A stretch of 64,000 nucleotides of DNA from Gracilaria domingensis (GCA_022539475.1 VCMS01000031.1:62001-126000); one strand, 5' to 3'. Shown: positions 1-11,120, numbered from the stretch's first letter. The notes: generated from the sequence alone by a model not told the origin. A program made the numbers and translations.

Positions 1-454
1 CTTCGTTGGGGGTAGCGACATTCTCAAAGTAAAACAGAAACTTCCTTACGTCGACGGCAGAACCATCGAAGGAAATCACACCAGACTCAGGAGAACCAGG
101 CCCTCCTCGAGAGTACCATGTGGACGCCATTTTTGGGGGAAACAGCGCGGGTGGTGACAAACCCAAGGAGAGCGACACAATAAATGCTCGAGAGTACCAG
201 CCCAAAGGGCGACAAATTCACGTAGCTCAGATGCCTGCAGGAGCAGACAAGATAACCCCAAGATAGATGGAAACTCTCCGCTGACAGGAAGCGGGGAGAG
301 TAATTAAACGAGAGTGTGCTTCGGCGTTCGATGCCGAATGCCAACACAACAACAGAAAGCAGGGCCAATAGACCAAGACGCACAAGAGCGGTCGGCGGGA
401 CAATAGTGTGGTAGGACTAAAGCGATAGAGTCTGTCGTCGATGCCACCACGAAC

Positions 455-1027
455 CTAACAACCAGGCGAGGTAGCGACAGAAAGAAAACCAGCGCAATGC
501 GTAACACTGCCAACGTCCGTCTGGGAGAACGGAGACGTAGTGATGGGTGATGGTCGCAATGTGCGAACGAGCCCCATGGAGGGCAGCACAAGGCGACTGG
601 CTAGGGAACGGCGGGAGACCGGGCCGCCGGGAATAAGGAAATGTAGGGGGAAAGGCTGGTGGCAGGGAGGCGCAGACTGCGCTAAGGGAAGATGATTGCC
701 AAAGGAAGGAAGGTTGGCGACGACGGAAGGGGAGGAAGAAAGGCGAGAGAGGCAAGGATGGGGGAAGTCGTCGAGAGGGGAAGTGGTCTGCCCGAACCGA
801 GTTGCTTTTTGAGCGCTCGGGTTCGGGGGTTTATATCTACAATCGCAATGCTTTGTGTATCTTAAGTTGCATGCTGAACATCGGCTTCCACCAAATACCC
901 TAGTCTGCTCACCATATCCATAGTAGGTAGTGATGTCGACATACGGTTCTTCGTTATGTAGATCGGTGGTTGGCGGTTGGTGATCTGGTGCTTCAGTCAT
1001 GTAGGGGGGTGTCTTGGGCATTGTCAC
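455..1027 (-). CDS. Possible hypothetical protein or first exon
   Basis: An open frame of 190 codons begins just beside the GC-rich repeat at 1.06-1.44 kb. Its first 90 residues are rich in Pro, Tyr and Asp and include a cysteine-bearing stretch (CSACNLRYTKHCDC), which reads more like protein than the Ser/Pro-rich remainder. No family is recognised. The 3' part may be intron or non-coding, so at best the first third is an exon of a gene running toward position 1. Chance openness in fairly GC-rich DNA is a serious alternative. Confidence 0.2.
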   Translation of the reverse strand: MTMPKTPPYMTEAPDHQPPTTDLHNEEPYVDITTYYGYGEQTRVFGGSRCSACNLRYTKHCDCRYKPPNPSAQKATRFGQTTSPLDDFPHPCLSRLSSSPSVVANLPSFGNHLPLAQSAPPCHQPFPLHFLIPGGPVSRRSLASRLVLPSMGLVRTLRPSPITTSPFSQTDVGSVTHCAGFLSVATSPGC

Positions 1028-1057
1028 ATTGGGGTGTCAATTTGTTCGTACGTGTGG

Positions 1058-1440
1058 CGTCGCGCCGGCGCGGCGCGGCACGCGCCTCGATTCTTCTGCG
1101 GCCTCGCGCGCGCGCGGTGGCGCTTCTTCTTGCGCAGCGTCGCGGCGGCGGCGGCGCTTCTTCTCGCGGCGGCGCGGCGGCGGCGGCGCTTCTCGGTGCG
1201 GCGGCGCGGCGGCGGCGACGGTTCTTAATGCGGCGGCGCGGCGACGCTTCTTAATGCGGCGGCGCGGCGGCGGCGGCGCTTCTTCTTGCGCAGCGGCGCG
1301 GCGCCGGCGCTTCCTCTTGCGGCGGCGCGGCGGCGGCGGCGCTTCTCGGTGTGGCGGCGCGCTTCCTCTTGCGGCGGCGCTTTATGGTGCGGCGGCGGGC
1401 TTCCTAATGCGGCGGCGCGGCGGCGGGCGCAGTTCAGGGG
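1058..1440. repeat. GC-rich degenerate minisatellite
   Basis: About ten imperfect units of roughly 30-36 bp, each a GCGGCGGCG run followed by GCTTCTTCTTGCG or a variant (CTTAATGCGG, CTCGGTGCGG). Unit length and sequence drift along the array. All frames are open only because of composition. It sits between a possible minus-strand gene and the plus-strand gene at 1552. Confidence 0.75.
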
Positions 1441-1452
1441 TGGAGGGTGATT

Positions 1453-1526
1453 TTATCTCCGGAGCAATCTCCGGAGATAAGAAAATCTTTCGGCCGTGTC
1501 CAAGGGAGTGCGGGACACTCCCTTGG
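1453..1526. other. Two adjacent perfect hairpins
   Basis: Hairpin 1 (1453-1480) has 12-bp perfect arms TTATCTCCGGAG and a 4-nt loop. Hairpin 2 (1500-1526) has 11-bp perfect arms CCAAGGGAGTG and a 5-nt loop. They lie 72-26 bp before the ATG at 1552, so they would fall in the leader or promoter of that gene. Function unknown. Confidence 0.7.
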
Positions 1527-1551
1527 AACCGCCTCCACACCAATATTAGGA

Positions 1552-2481
1552 ATGCGGAAGATCGTGGCGCATCTGCTGAGGGAGGAGGTGGGCAACAGAA
1601 AAGTGACGTTTGCGAAGGATGTGGTAGAGCTGCAGCGATGGGCCGCAAAATTGGCGGTGCTTCCGCGGCGGGAGTGGGCGGCGTTTCTGGCAGGCAAGCG
1701 GGACGTGAAGACTAAGGGGTTGTCAGTGAAGGAAGTCGTTCGTGTGGTTTTGAGGGCGGGAGCACCGACGACGTTGGATGGGGGTGGGCCTTTGTTGGCT
1801 TCGGCGCCGACGGTTCCAGCTGCTCGGATTTCGAGAGGATGGAGTGGTGTGGCGGAATGGGCGCCTTTGCTCCGGGAGGAGGCTCTGTCTGGGTGGATGT
1901 CGCCGAGTGTAGAACAGGAAGTACGACAGGAGCTGGGAAAGTTTACGGTCTGGATTTGCTTTCCATTAGAGACGCAAGGGTCGAGCGGAGACGTGATGGC
2001 GATCGGGAAGCTTTGGACGCCTGTGCAGGCGGTTTCGTCTTACATGATTGTTTGGCTCTCTGTCGAGAAGAGATTTGAGGAATACCAGGAACAGGGACCC
2101 TGTACCGTGGAGGCTAGCTCACTCTACGCCAATGGTCGAGTCTTGAAGTCTCAGCTGGTTTGGCCAAGAAAGGTTGAGGAATTTCATAATACTTTTGCTG
2201 GGGTTCACTGGTCGTTGAGTTGCATGCAAAGCACGTCTTCAGAAGGAGCAAGTTCACCCGCGCAGCAAGAACCACACGCTAATAGTTCGTTGAGATGTAA
2301 GCGATTACCAGCTGTGGTGTTATTTGGCCGAATGGTGGAGGAATGGGGCAGTGATATTGGGCAGCATTTTCGCAGGGATCCTAACAGTGGCACCTTGCAC
2401 TCAGAGGAAACACAAGCATTGAAGATGGCCGAAACAGCCCCCGTTACAATGATGACTGGTGAGCAGGTGAAGTGGACCTAA
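1552..2481 (+). CDS. Hypothetical protein
   Basis: A 309-residue frame from the first ATG after two strong hairpins. The frame is open further upstream, but only from a GTG, so the ATG at 1552 was chosen. The N-terminal half is Arg/Trp/Ala-rich and helical in look (REEVGNRK, ELQRWAAKLAVLPRREW); the C-terminal third is Ser-rich. There is no signal peptide, membrane segment or known motif. Codon use is less GC-biased than in the repeat before it, and no frame break is seen. It could be a lineage-specific gene or a captured fragment of a transposon gene. Confidence 0.45.
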   Translation: MRKIVAHLLREEVGNRKVTFAKDVVELQRWAAKLAVLPRREWAAFLAGKRDVKTKGLSVKEVVRVVLRAGAPTTLDGGGPLLASAPTVPAARISRGWSGVAEWAPLLREEALSGWMSPSVEQEVRQELGKFTVWICFPLETQGSSGDVMAIGKLWTPVQAVSSYMIVWLSVEKRFEEYQEQGPCTVEASSLYANGRVLKSQLVWPRKVEEFHNTFAGVHWSLSCMQSTSSEGASSPAQQEPHANSSLRCKRLPAVVLFGRMVEEWGSDIGQHFRRDPNSGTLHSEETQALKMAETAPVTMMTGEQVKWT

Positions 2482-2600
2482 AGAAAATGAGTAGGTGTAG
2501 TGTGTTAAATATCTTTTGGCCAAAGTCTCGCTTTTCCCGAGTGCAAGTGTCCAATATTACTAACAGCTCCGTGCTAGGCAGTTTGTTTAATGTCATTTAT

Positions 2601-3735
2601 CTAGCGTCCACTTGAAGCTCTGAGTTTTGCATTCGCTTTTGCTCCATGCGCTTGCAGTGTGTCTGCCACATGTCCGTACCATTTCCAAGCAGCGTAGAGC
2701 AGCAAAGTTTCCTTATGAAACATGGAATCTACCTGAACCCCTTTCATTAGCAGCGCTTTTGCCACATGCATGTGAGCATCTGCGGTGACGAAGTGCAACG
2801 CGGTGTTTCCATGCTTTTTCTTGGCGTCCGCGTTAGTTCCATACGGCAGCGGCGCTTTTATTGAAGTCACCTATGTACATCTAGTGCCATTGTGCAACGC
2901 AGTAGCGCTGCATTCGCCGAGAAGATGGCGTAACAAAGCGTGTTACAGAAAGTCGACGACTGCAGTGGTCGTTCATGTATTAGAAGCGGAGTGCTGCGCA
3001 TTTGCCGATTCCGCATTCGCGTAAACTCTTTTGATCGTAAAAAATTGAACCCTTGCTCACCCAGGGTGTCGGTACGCAACTATGGCACATGTTTTTATTC
3101 CAAATACGAGGGTACTTTCAGAATTAAATACAAATTTTGAATCAGAAGGGCGAGGCACAGTGTCGCTGCTGGACACGATAACACAATGTGCTCGTGGCCA
3201 CGCGAAAATGAAGGCCTACGTGTGCACGCGCAACGTTTGAAGTTCAAACTTTGAAGGTGAAGCAGCTTCATAATCGCCCTATTTTTAGAACTTTTCAGAA
3301 ATTGGCTGAATCAAACGCTCACGTTTCCGGTGAAGAAAGCGAGCGCCTCACAGGTTGTGACGTGACTGTCACAACTCTGCCGGCAGTGTAACGAAAGGCC
3401 TTCGTCGAACAACCCTCTCAACAGCTTGAGGCAAGTTGAGAAGCGTCAACCGCTCGTCAAGCTGCATAGCGCCTTTAGACGGTGGCGCGTGTGCGAGCAC
3501 GATGGAGCTATGGCCGGCGAAGCAAGCTGATGGCAGAGACGCCGATGGCAATGCTGACGAACTCGGGGGGATGGCGCGTTCTCGATTGCACAGTTCGCGG
3601 CATTGCTGCTCCTTCGCTGGCGGCTTTGTGTAACGCGGTGTAAAGACAATCACTTTCATTTCGCACTACATTGCTGTACCTAGTGTGCTCGTTTTCCAGT
3701 AAAGCCATCCTCACCGGCCGACGAGTAGCCAACAA
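2601..3735 (-). pseudogene. Ankyrin-repeat protein remnant
   Basis: Pieces of ankyrin repeats appear on the minus strand in different frames. At 2870-2601 there are about two repeats (HGNTALHFVTADAHMHVAKA, then a second around YAAWKWYGHVADTLQAHGAKA). Just upstream another partial TALH motif is cut by a stop. At 3735-3508 a third piece reads LYTALHKAASEG, and a neighbouring frame has GHSSIVLA. The TALH and GH.xxV spacing fits the 33-residue ankyrin unit. Repeated stops and frame changes, and no start giving a long frame, point to a decayed host gene. Introns could explain some breaks but not the stop inside a repeat. Confidence 0.45.
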
Positions 3736-3754
3736 CGAAAGGTAATGATCTAAA

Positions 3755-5833
3755 ATGGCATCGCTGAGAGACCCATTATCCCTGCAGCAACCCCCTGAAT
3801 TGCCTTATATTGTGCCTTCGGACGTGACGGATCTGATGCAGGTCGAGGATCAGTACAAATCGTACCTAGCTGACAACCTCGAAACCTTTTTAATCGGCCA
3901 TTCGACTGACACCAAATGGCCCAATTCGCTGAAGCACGTAATCGCCGACACCATTTTACGCGGCCGTTTCAAATATCAAGATGAAAATACTCGCTCTTAT
4001 CGCGTGGTCCATCATTCAACTTTAACTACAGGAACCCGTTCTCATGCAGAGCCGACTGAACCAGCTGAAAGTGACAGCTTTCAGCGTAAGAGAATTTTCC
4101 GCGTCTACCTCGCGATACATACCGCGCTGCAGTTTCTCAGCAGCAGTCACGTTTTCAGCTCCGACAAGCAACACTGGCAGCAATGGTTGGCGCTGTCATC
4201 TAGCATGGGTCTTGAATTTCATCCTTCGGCTCCGAACTCGCTTGGAGCGGTATCTGATATTATCTATGATGTCGTTACCCAATCTTCAAGATCTGCTCTG
4301 CAGACAATCGATATTCTTATCACTTCTATTACTGGAGTGCCATGCGAATTTTTGTTAGATATTCCTGCCGGTATTGATGAGACCAACAGCCACACGGATA
4401 CCATAACCATATTCAATTATATTGTGCATACGGTCTTAATTCATTTGATAGGAGATTGCTACGTGAAGCACGTCAACCCTGGAAATCGATGGAAAGCGAT
4501 GCACATGCTTCGTCTTTCATTCTTGCAGAAAATACTACAAACACACGGTCACCACTATTTCAATCTGGACGCTTTCTACATTCTTTCCAAACTCGACATG
4601 TGCCATGTCGTCGCAGAGAGCGGCTTAGCATTACGAGTGGCTAATAGCAAAATCTGTCATACTGCCCCGTCATCTCTCACTGTGGCTCTGTCTACATCAG
4701 TTGCAGGCATCCCAATGACGGAGAATTCGTATAGACACGCCGAGTTCGACTTACGAACAGATGACAAGTCAGGAAGGATGTGGTATCTGCTTAAACCAGA
4801 CTGGGATGACATGCAAAATGAAGCCGAAAGTATTCATCAATATGGAGAATGGACTTCTTTTGGAACATTAGGTTCGAAGTTCTTACCTCATGTTCTTGCT
4901 GATTTTGTCGCGCGGGATGTGCAATTCGACAAGCGTGTCGCTACGAACTCCCACGGTGATGTGCTCTTTTTTGTTGACCATATAGGGCCATGGCATCGAC
5001 CCAAAGATCTTCCAGTTCGATACGAATCACATGAGGAGCTCTTGTATGGTACCGTGCAAGGTTACTCCTTCAGAGTTCCCGCTCGCCCCTGGTACCGGTG
5101 GAGTACGAAAAGAAAGTCATCAAAGCCCGACGTATCTGGTTCCGTTGATACCACAATTTCATCTTCTGATTATCGTCCTATTCAGAAGAAGTTTGAAGTA
5201 TGTTCGTATAAACCCAGAACACTGGAAGCTGTACTCAACAAACCAGGCCGGGTTTTAGTGAAGCGAAAAGGAATACGAGGTCTAGGTGGTCGTTTTATCG
5301 CCGCAACCATCCTTGTTCTAGGAATTATAAGTGTGGTGCTCAACATTGCAGGAAGAGACAACTGGCTCGAGGTCGCGTTTGATGGCGCTCAGGTCATGTC
5401 ACTTGTAGCGGGGTTGATTCTGGCTATCGTTTATATCATAAATGGAACGCTCACATCGACTCTGGATTGGCTCAGTGGATTCACTGAAGTGACTGACGAT
5501 ATTCAAATGACCCGGACGCTTGGTGTGAGCCTTGAGGAGATGAAAATGGCCTGCACGTACGAAAAGCGGTTTTTGTTCTGGCTCTCAGAAGTGAACTCCA
5601 GCTTTTGTCCAGCTGGGAAGTATGGCACAATCATGTTCACCGAACCATTTGATATGGAGGCGGCGGCGAGATATGTGAAGTACTGCAGTGTCATTGATAA
5701 GGAGCATGGTTTGTGGTTGTTACAGGGATGGGCGTTTCGCATAGAAAAGCGAGGTGATATCGGACATATGGTGAGGGTTCCATACGAAGATCGAGTGTAT
5801 GTCGATGAGCGGGAAGTGCTTAAGTTCGGGTGA
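3755..5833 (+). CDS. Lineage-specific two-pass membrane protein
   Basis: An intact 692-residue frame starting at an ATG in AAAATGGC context. Residues 1-500 are soluble in look with no recognised domain, and the N-terminal part has no signal peptide. Two hydrophobic helices lie at about 513-532 (FIAATILVLGIISVVLNIAG) and 542-565, leaving a C-terminal tail of about 125 residues on the same side as the N-terminal domain. No family is recognised. Moderate GC and no intron set it apart from the GC-rich housekeeping genes at 49-64 kb. It is likely a membrane-anchored protein specific to this lineage; function unknown. Confidence 0.75.
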   Translation: MASLRDPLSLQQPPELPYIVPSDVTDLMQVEDQYKSYLADNLETFLIGHSTDTKWPNSLKHVIADTILRGRFKYQDENTRSYRVVHHSTLTTGTRSHAEPTEPAESDSFQRKRIFRVYLAIHTALQFLSSSHVFSSDKQHWQQWLALSSSMGLEFHPSAPNSLGAVSDIIYDVVTQSSRSALQTIDILITSITGVPCEFLLDIPAGIDETNSHTDTITIFNYIVHTVLIHLIGDCYVKHVNPGNRWKAMHMLRLSFLQKILQTHGHHYFNLDAFYILSKLDMCHVVAESGLALRVANSKICHTAPSSLTVALSTSVAGIPMTENSYRHAEFDLRTDDKSGRMWYLLKPDWDDMQNEAESIHQYGEWTSFGTLGSKFLPHVLADFVARDVQFDKRVATNSHGDVLFFVDHIGPWHRPKDLPVRYESHEELLYGTVQGYSFRVPARPWYRWSTKRKSSKPDVSGSVDTTISSSDYRPIQKKFEVCSYKPRTLEAVLNKPGRVLVKRKGIRGLGGRFIAATILVLGIISVVLNIAGRDNWLEVAFDGAQVMSLVAGLILAIVYIINGTLTSTLDWLSGFTEVTDDIQMTRTLGVSLEEMKMACTYEKRFLFWLSEVNSSFCPAGKYGTIMFTEPFDMEAAARYVKYCSVIDKEHGLWLLQGWAFRIEKRGDIGHMVRVPYEDRVYVDEREVLKFG

Positions 5834-7730
5834 GCAGCACATGCGTGAGAGCTCCTATCATTACTGCGTGTACGGTTAGGCATTGTAGTTATATTCTCTG
5901 TGATAAACAGTCATATCCCTCCGTTGCCGATCTTCGTTTTCAGAACCTGGTAGAAGCAAAGTCTATTGGTTTGCGATTGTAATGATTTGCATCCGTGAGA
6001 TGTGCTATTTATTGCCGCGATAAATTGCAAAGAGACCATTATGGTTGGAGGAAAGAAGGTCGAGAGTCTCCCGCATCGGAGGCGAGCTAGTTATTCTTAT
6101 CATCCCAGCCCGCCTGTCCAGACTCAAAGAATCAGTTTAATCGTCTGGATTCTCTAAAGTTGTAGCGAACAGGAGGGAGCAAAACAGAGCTAGGACTCGA
6201 GCCCAGGGTCCCAGGGTCCCAGGGTCCCAGGCTCACACAAAAAGCACACGAAGGTGGTCAACGACTGAGCTATGGCAGCTCCAGTGCCTGTGGCGCGCAA
6301 GCCTGCACCGTGGAGGTGTTATCGCGACTCCTTGTGACTGCCATCTGCGGCTCACAGCACTACAAAAGTGCACCAGGGTATAGCCTCTCCTGATGCTGCA
6401 GTCCACGTTCCCGCGGCCATGCGTCAGCCTAATCACCATCTCAAAACGCCTCGAGTGACAACGGCTTCAGTCAAAGCATTAGATCTACAAAGCATTGATA
6501 TACAGCTCACTTTTGTCGTCGGACCACGCGGGCAGCGTCTTTTGCCAATCTCGCACTCGCGCGCTGATTGCTGAGCAGTGAAAAATGGGTGCTCGACACG
6601 CGTGAGCGCGCTTCACCCATCGCCCGCGGAGATATCTCTCGGTGCGGCGTTCTTCTACTGGCTTCCGTTCAGGGGCCAGAAGCTTTTGAACATGAGTTCA
6701 TGGCTTTGTTCAAAAAGTAAAAGCATCTGAGATAGAATAAATTCTCATCTCGGCATCCAAAGTCTACAAAGTTGTCATTCTGGAGTTTGGCAACGCAAAA
6801 ACTTTTCGTTCACGTAGACAGCGGTACTCTTCCAGAATGTAGGGTCATCGAGCCGCAGATCAGAGACACTATCAGTACTGATATTCCGGACGGGAGCTCC
6901 TATGACGCGACACAGAAAAATGTGAAAGGAAGGAGGTGTTCGGGGAGATACAGTGGCCAGTTTGCAAAAAATTTTGATTCAGTTGGAAAACGACTTGAGT
7001 ATTCATCACTATGCGTATTTGTTGATGATTCAGATGTTTTACACGTCCTTGACCAATATTCCCTCTTCAAGATGTGTACACAAATTGAGCATCAGGTCAA
7101 AGAGAAAAGCAAAACATGAGCACTCAATGTCGTCGAGATCAGGAAACGGCTTTAGAAAATCAAGCACACGATGATAAGTAAACGTTACTCAACGTTCTTA
7201 ACAAGCCCTTGCACGTATAATGCTTGCGTGGAACTCTTCTTCTCTCTTGGCGTTCAAGTCAGTGTTCACCTCCTCTACCGCTGGCGGTGCTCCTTCGCGT
7301 ATGTTCCAAAGAGGCATGACTTTGAAAGAGTCTAGAAATAAAGCGATAGCACGTGTGCCACGTCATCGCAGCTTGCAGACCTTGAATACGTTCCACGTTT
7401 AGCTTCTCAACTTCGTATCACGAAGTAAATAAACCAATAAAAGAAGCTTCAAAAAAGTGGAGGCTATTGTGGTGACAACTATTGAAACGCGTGGACGAAT
7501 GAAAATGAAGTACACCACACATTTGAGCAATACAATTTTCTTCCTCGCATGTGATATATGGATTAATCTTGACGGATACAACTGTACTCATATGCATAGA
7601 CACGAGGTCAGTTAGTTCAGAAATTCGACCTGCATACCTTGTAATCGAATCAATGAATCACGTAGGCACGCTTAGGCCATCTATCTTGATCAACAGAAGC
7701 GCGATTTGCTCCCCTTACCCCGATTCCTTT
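5834..7730. other. Intergenic, SINE copy, no clear gene
   Basis: Apart from the SINE at 6173-6363, nothing convincing is seen. Short open frames around 6772-7119 begin at non-ATG codons and show no domain. Confidence 0.5.
6173..6363 (-). repeat. tRNA-derived SINE, copy 1
   Basis: On the minus strand this matches the segment at 26706-26882 along its length: a head of about 100 bp beginning TGTAGTGCTGT, a pol III A-box (TAGCTCAGTCG), the shared text CCACCTTCGTGTGC, a B-box-like end (GGGCTCGAGTCC) and TTTGCTCCC. Copy 1 has an 8-bp CCCAGGGT unit expanded about 3.75 times (6202-6231), and its B-box has decayed. Homology stops sharply at both ends, as expected for a dispersed repeat. Confidence 0.7.
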
Positions 7731-7732
7731 CC

Positions 7733-7740
7733 TATAAAAG
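7733..7740 (+). promoter_or_regulatory. TATA box of the secreted peptide gene
   Basis: TATAAAAG lies 118 bp before the ATG at 7859, a spacing close to that of the TATA boxes of the VWA genes and of the gene at 39086. Confidence 0.6.
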
Positions 7741-7858
7741 CTAGCAGAATTCAAGTTCCGATGGAGAAAGAGTCAACGAACTTCCAGCCGCATACATCTT
7801 CAAGCCGTTACGAACCTCACTCAAAACATCTTCAGTTCTCGATCACACACTTTCAAAA

Positions 7859-8155
7859 ATGAGGTCTTTCGTGCTTCTCGGTCTTCTTTCTCTGAGTTGG
7901 ATTGCACTCAATATTGCTAGCCCCGTTGCCACCCTCCCATCTCCATCTAACAACGCTGACGAGCATAGGCACACTGGGGAAATGGGAATCCCGGATATCG
8001 CTACCGCTACGAGGCGTTTAGACTACCTTGACGACTATCCAATCTGTCGTTCTGGTCCCTGGATTTGTTATCACTTCCTGTATAGGTATTACTTTTCTAA
8101 GCCCCGCCGCCCTCAGTGCCATGATACTTATGAATGCTACTGCTGGTGCCAGTGA
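7859..8155 (+). CDS. Small secreted cysteine-rich protein
   Basis: A 98-residue protein. Residues 1-21 (MRSFVLLGLLSLSWIALNIA) form a textbook signal peptide. A Pro/Ser and charged spacer follows, then a compact tail with six cysteines (ICR, WIC, PQC, YEC, YC, WC), rich in Tyr and Arg and ending in CYCWCQ at the C-terminus. Six cysteines could form three disulfides, as in defensin- or knottin-like peptides, but no family pattern fits exactly. RR in TATRRLDY could be a dibasic processing site releasing the tail. The TATA box upstream and the clean start and stop support a real gene. Role (defence, adhesion or cell-wall peptide) is inference. Confidence 0.6.
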   Translation: MRSFVLLGLLSLSWIALNIASPVATLPSPSNNADEHRHTGEMGIPDIATATRRLDYLDDYPICRSGPWICYHFLYRYYFSKPRRPQCHDTYECYCWCQ

Positions 8156-10399
8156 TGGTGTTCCTAGCCCGTGAAGCTTTCTCCGGTTGGTTTGGTCTTA
8201 TTCAGGTCAGCTTCAACCATCACGAGTGAAGGAATTAGAGTATTATTTGTGCATGCATTAAAATGTGATCCCATTATTGCTTCAATACTCTTTTTTGCTG
8301 TGATATGACTTAAGATAGAAGTCGTTTTTCGCAATTCCTGATATACTTATTGTATCGCAAGTCGCGTAGATCGCATTACTGCCAATTTACGACCTATCGC
8401 ATCTCGGCTCGCAGCGGAAGCGTCGACCAACAGTCCGAGACAATTATGTCTTCTCCGAAGGTGCCTCGCTGCCTCGCTGATGTGCTATCGCGTTGGTCGA
8501 AGGATAGGTCGAGGGCGCCAACGAATCAGCGTTAATGGCATTGTCAAGAGCTGGTGTTGGCATCTGTGAGATGTCATTATCTCCGCTTCAATTGCGTAGC
8601 GATGTGCTTTTACGTGTACACGTGATATAAAAGAGGTTTATTTTAGAGAATTTGTCCTATTCAACCACGTACAGGTTTCAAATGACATAAATTTGAGTAC
8701 TTGATTTTTTCCGAAATTTTCCTACTTCATATTTAATGAACCTAGCAGCATAACGCTCCTTTGTTTTTGTTCAACAAAATTGTATAAAGGCTGTGGAAAA
8801 TGAAACGGCAGTGACAATCTGTCCTAAACAAATGAAGCATGACTCCAGCTTGAGCACAATGTGCAAAGTTCTAAATTCAGCTGCTCTTCCCCGCCGAGCA
8901 ACAGAATGAAAAATGCAAGAGTTTTTCATTAATGTCCGTTTTTCATTAATGCATTTGTAGCATTCCTGGGAGAATTTGTTGTGAAAATGTTCAAAGATTG
9001 CGTGTTCCACGTAATGCAGGACTTCTCTACGTTGTATCACAAGATTTTCGTTCATGCAATGGGTGGACAGAGGACTAGTTGGCAAGCCCTGAAGAATGAG
9101 AATGTATCGTTTCCGCGAGCGCTCAATCATGAGACTTTTGGAGTGTTGACTGGAAGAAACACGAAGAAAATGGAAGTGTTCCACCTCTTTCTGTTGTACT
9201 ATCTGAGGCTAAACGGTGTAGTTAATGGTTTCCGAATATTGAGTACCTGAGTTGCATTTAAATGTATATGTGTCCTTCTTCTCAGAGGCTTCCAGCGCAC
9301 CGCGCTCTCAACTCTTTAGGTTCCTCCTCCAACCATATTTTCCAGTACTTCCGATTCTTGAGCAATGCCCCAATACGACGTGTTTAGCCAAGATCTAACT
9401 GTCCACGCACAAATTTGTCGGGGATGGACAGTTGCTTCAAAGTGATCTTGAAGTTGGAGCACGCCCTCCATCACGTTTCACATATTTGTTGGCTTTGAGT
9501 TATGAAACTAAGAGGAGCGTACATGGCGATGAGTTCATCGATGAACTCCGAACGAAAGGAAGCTCATCCAAGGTGACTCTGTGATTGCCACGCGCCCACC
9601 ATTTTAGCGCCGAGGGCTCATTCTTTGGACAGAGGCTGTCGCGGTGCCGCTGGACGGATGGATTTGCTACATAATTATTTACGAGTTGAATTTGAATCCA
9701 CGTTGTGTCAACGGTGGACACGTCGAGTACGATTGGGCTGTAAGTGGGGGCTGTAAGTTGTGGAATCAACAAACGCTGACGACGAGAGGAATTCTACGTG
9801 TACGTGTAGCGTCGGTACTTCACAGAAACAGCAAATCATCTAGAGCGCAGAACGCGCTGCTGGCCAGCAAGGCGCGACGCAATCCTCCCACTGAAAACGT
9901 GCCGTACCAAGGGTACGCCGCGGCAAACACGGCGTGAGCCCCGCACATCCCACGCGTTTCTTCGCTGCGCTCGTTGCCGTTGCGTGCGTCGCAAACGCAG
10001 CTCGTTAGCTTGCAGCCCCCAGCGCAATGTGCGGCTCCCTGCCGCGCGCCTGGACGTGTGCGAGTCAGTTTCCCTTCTCCAGCTGCTTGCCTTCCGTCCA
10101 ACATGCCTTTGTTGAACGTTTGTCCCGGCTTGTTCGTGATGGTCTTAAATAAGTTTAAGGATCTCTCGTCTTCTCCAAGTACGAAATTAGACATGCATGC
10201 GCATGCGCGTTCACTCGATGTGCTCCGTGTTATATCGAAAGGGTAAGGACATGTATAGTAAGGGGCGCGTAGCAGGATCCGCCTTGTGCTGCATTGCACC
10301 ATCGCAAAACGGTCACTCTGCAGATGCTTAGTGTTGAGCTCCAACCACGGTGCACACTGTCCACGCGATTGCAATCTACAGCACACAACCTTATCAACA

Positions 10400-10455
10400 C
10401 GAGATGATTGCCAAGAAACACGACACATGTGTCGTGTTTGTTGGCGAACATCTCG
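10400..10455. repeat. 56-bp near-perfect palindrome
   Basis: Two 28-bp arms with no loop, centred on ACACATGTGT, with 25 of 28 positions paired. The inner 24 bp is a perfect palindrome. Confidence 0.8.
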
Positions 10456-11120
10456 GAAGGCCACCTATACCCCTGTGGCGATTGCTCTGCTCTCTTTGAC
10501 GAGATCGAAAACGTAACAACCGACAAATTCATCACCTGATCTCGAACTGCGGGTCAATAACCTTTAACTTTACGTAAAAGTTCCCGAGCCCCTGGTCCGA
10601 ATGCGTTACTTTTCAGCAATTGCAACGTTTCATTGGCGGATTTTTTTGAGCAGATCGTTTGCTGTATCTTCCAGAAAGCCAATGAAGCGTATTCAGCGAG
10701 GGGTGTGCCACACCCTCTCTACGGACCATCTTTCTCAACGTTGCGTCCTGATCCCATTGCGCAAGACCCCTGGGAGCGACGACGAGCATTGCACATATAA
10801 ATCCTCGTCATCTTACGACGAGCCTTATTATCACGTTTTGGCCAGCGGCAAAACACCGCTCGACTGACGTCATGTTCAAAGTCTTTCGTGTCACGCTAAC
10901 TGTGATTGAGTCATGTTCCACTTGTCAGTTTTCAATCCACATCTTCTCCACATGATCACTCTACTGAGACACGAGCTAACATGGCAAGCTCTCTGATCGG
11001 TCTCATTTCGTATCACAGCCGCAAACCTTGCCGTTCTATGAGCATGGATTCTGGAGAGACTACACGACTCAAGAGCGGAGCCCAGCAATTCCAGACCTGT
11101 ACATTGAGTTCTGTCTCGCC

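Noticed and set aside
9820-10464. 214-codon minus-strand frame
   Set aside because: It runs through the 56-bp palindrome, has no recognisable domain and unremarkable codon use.
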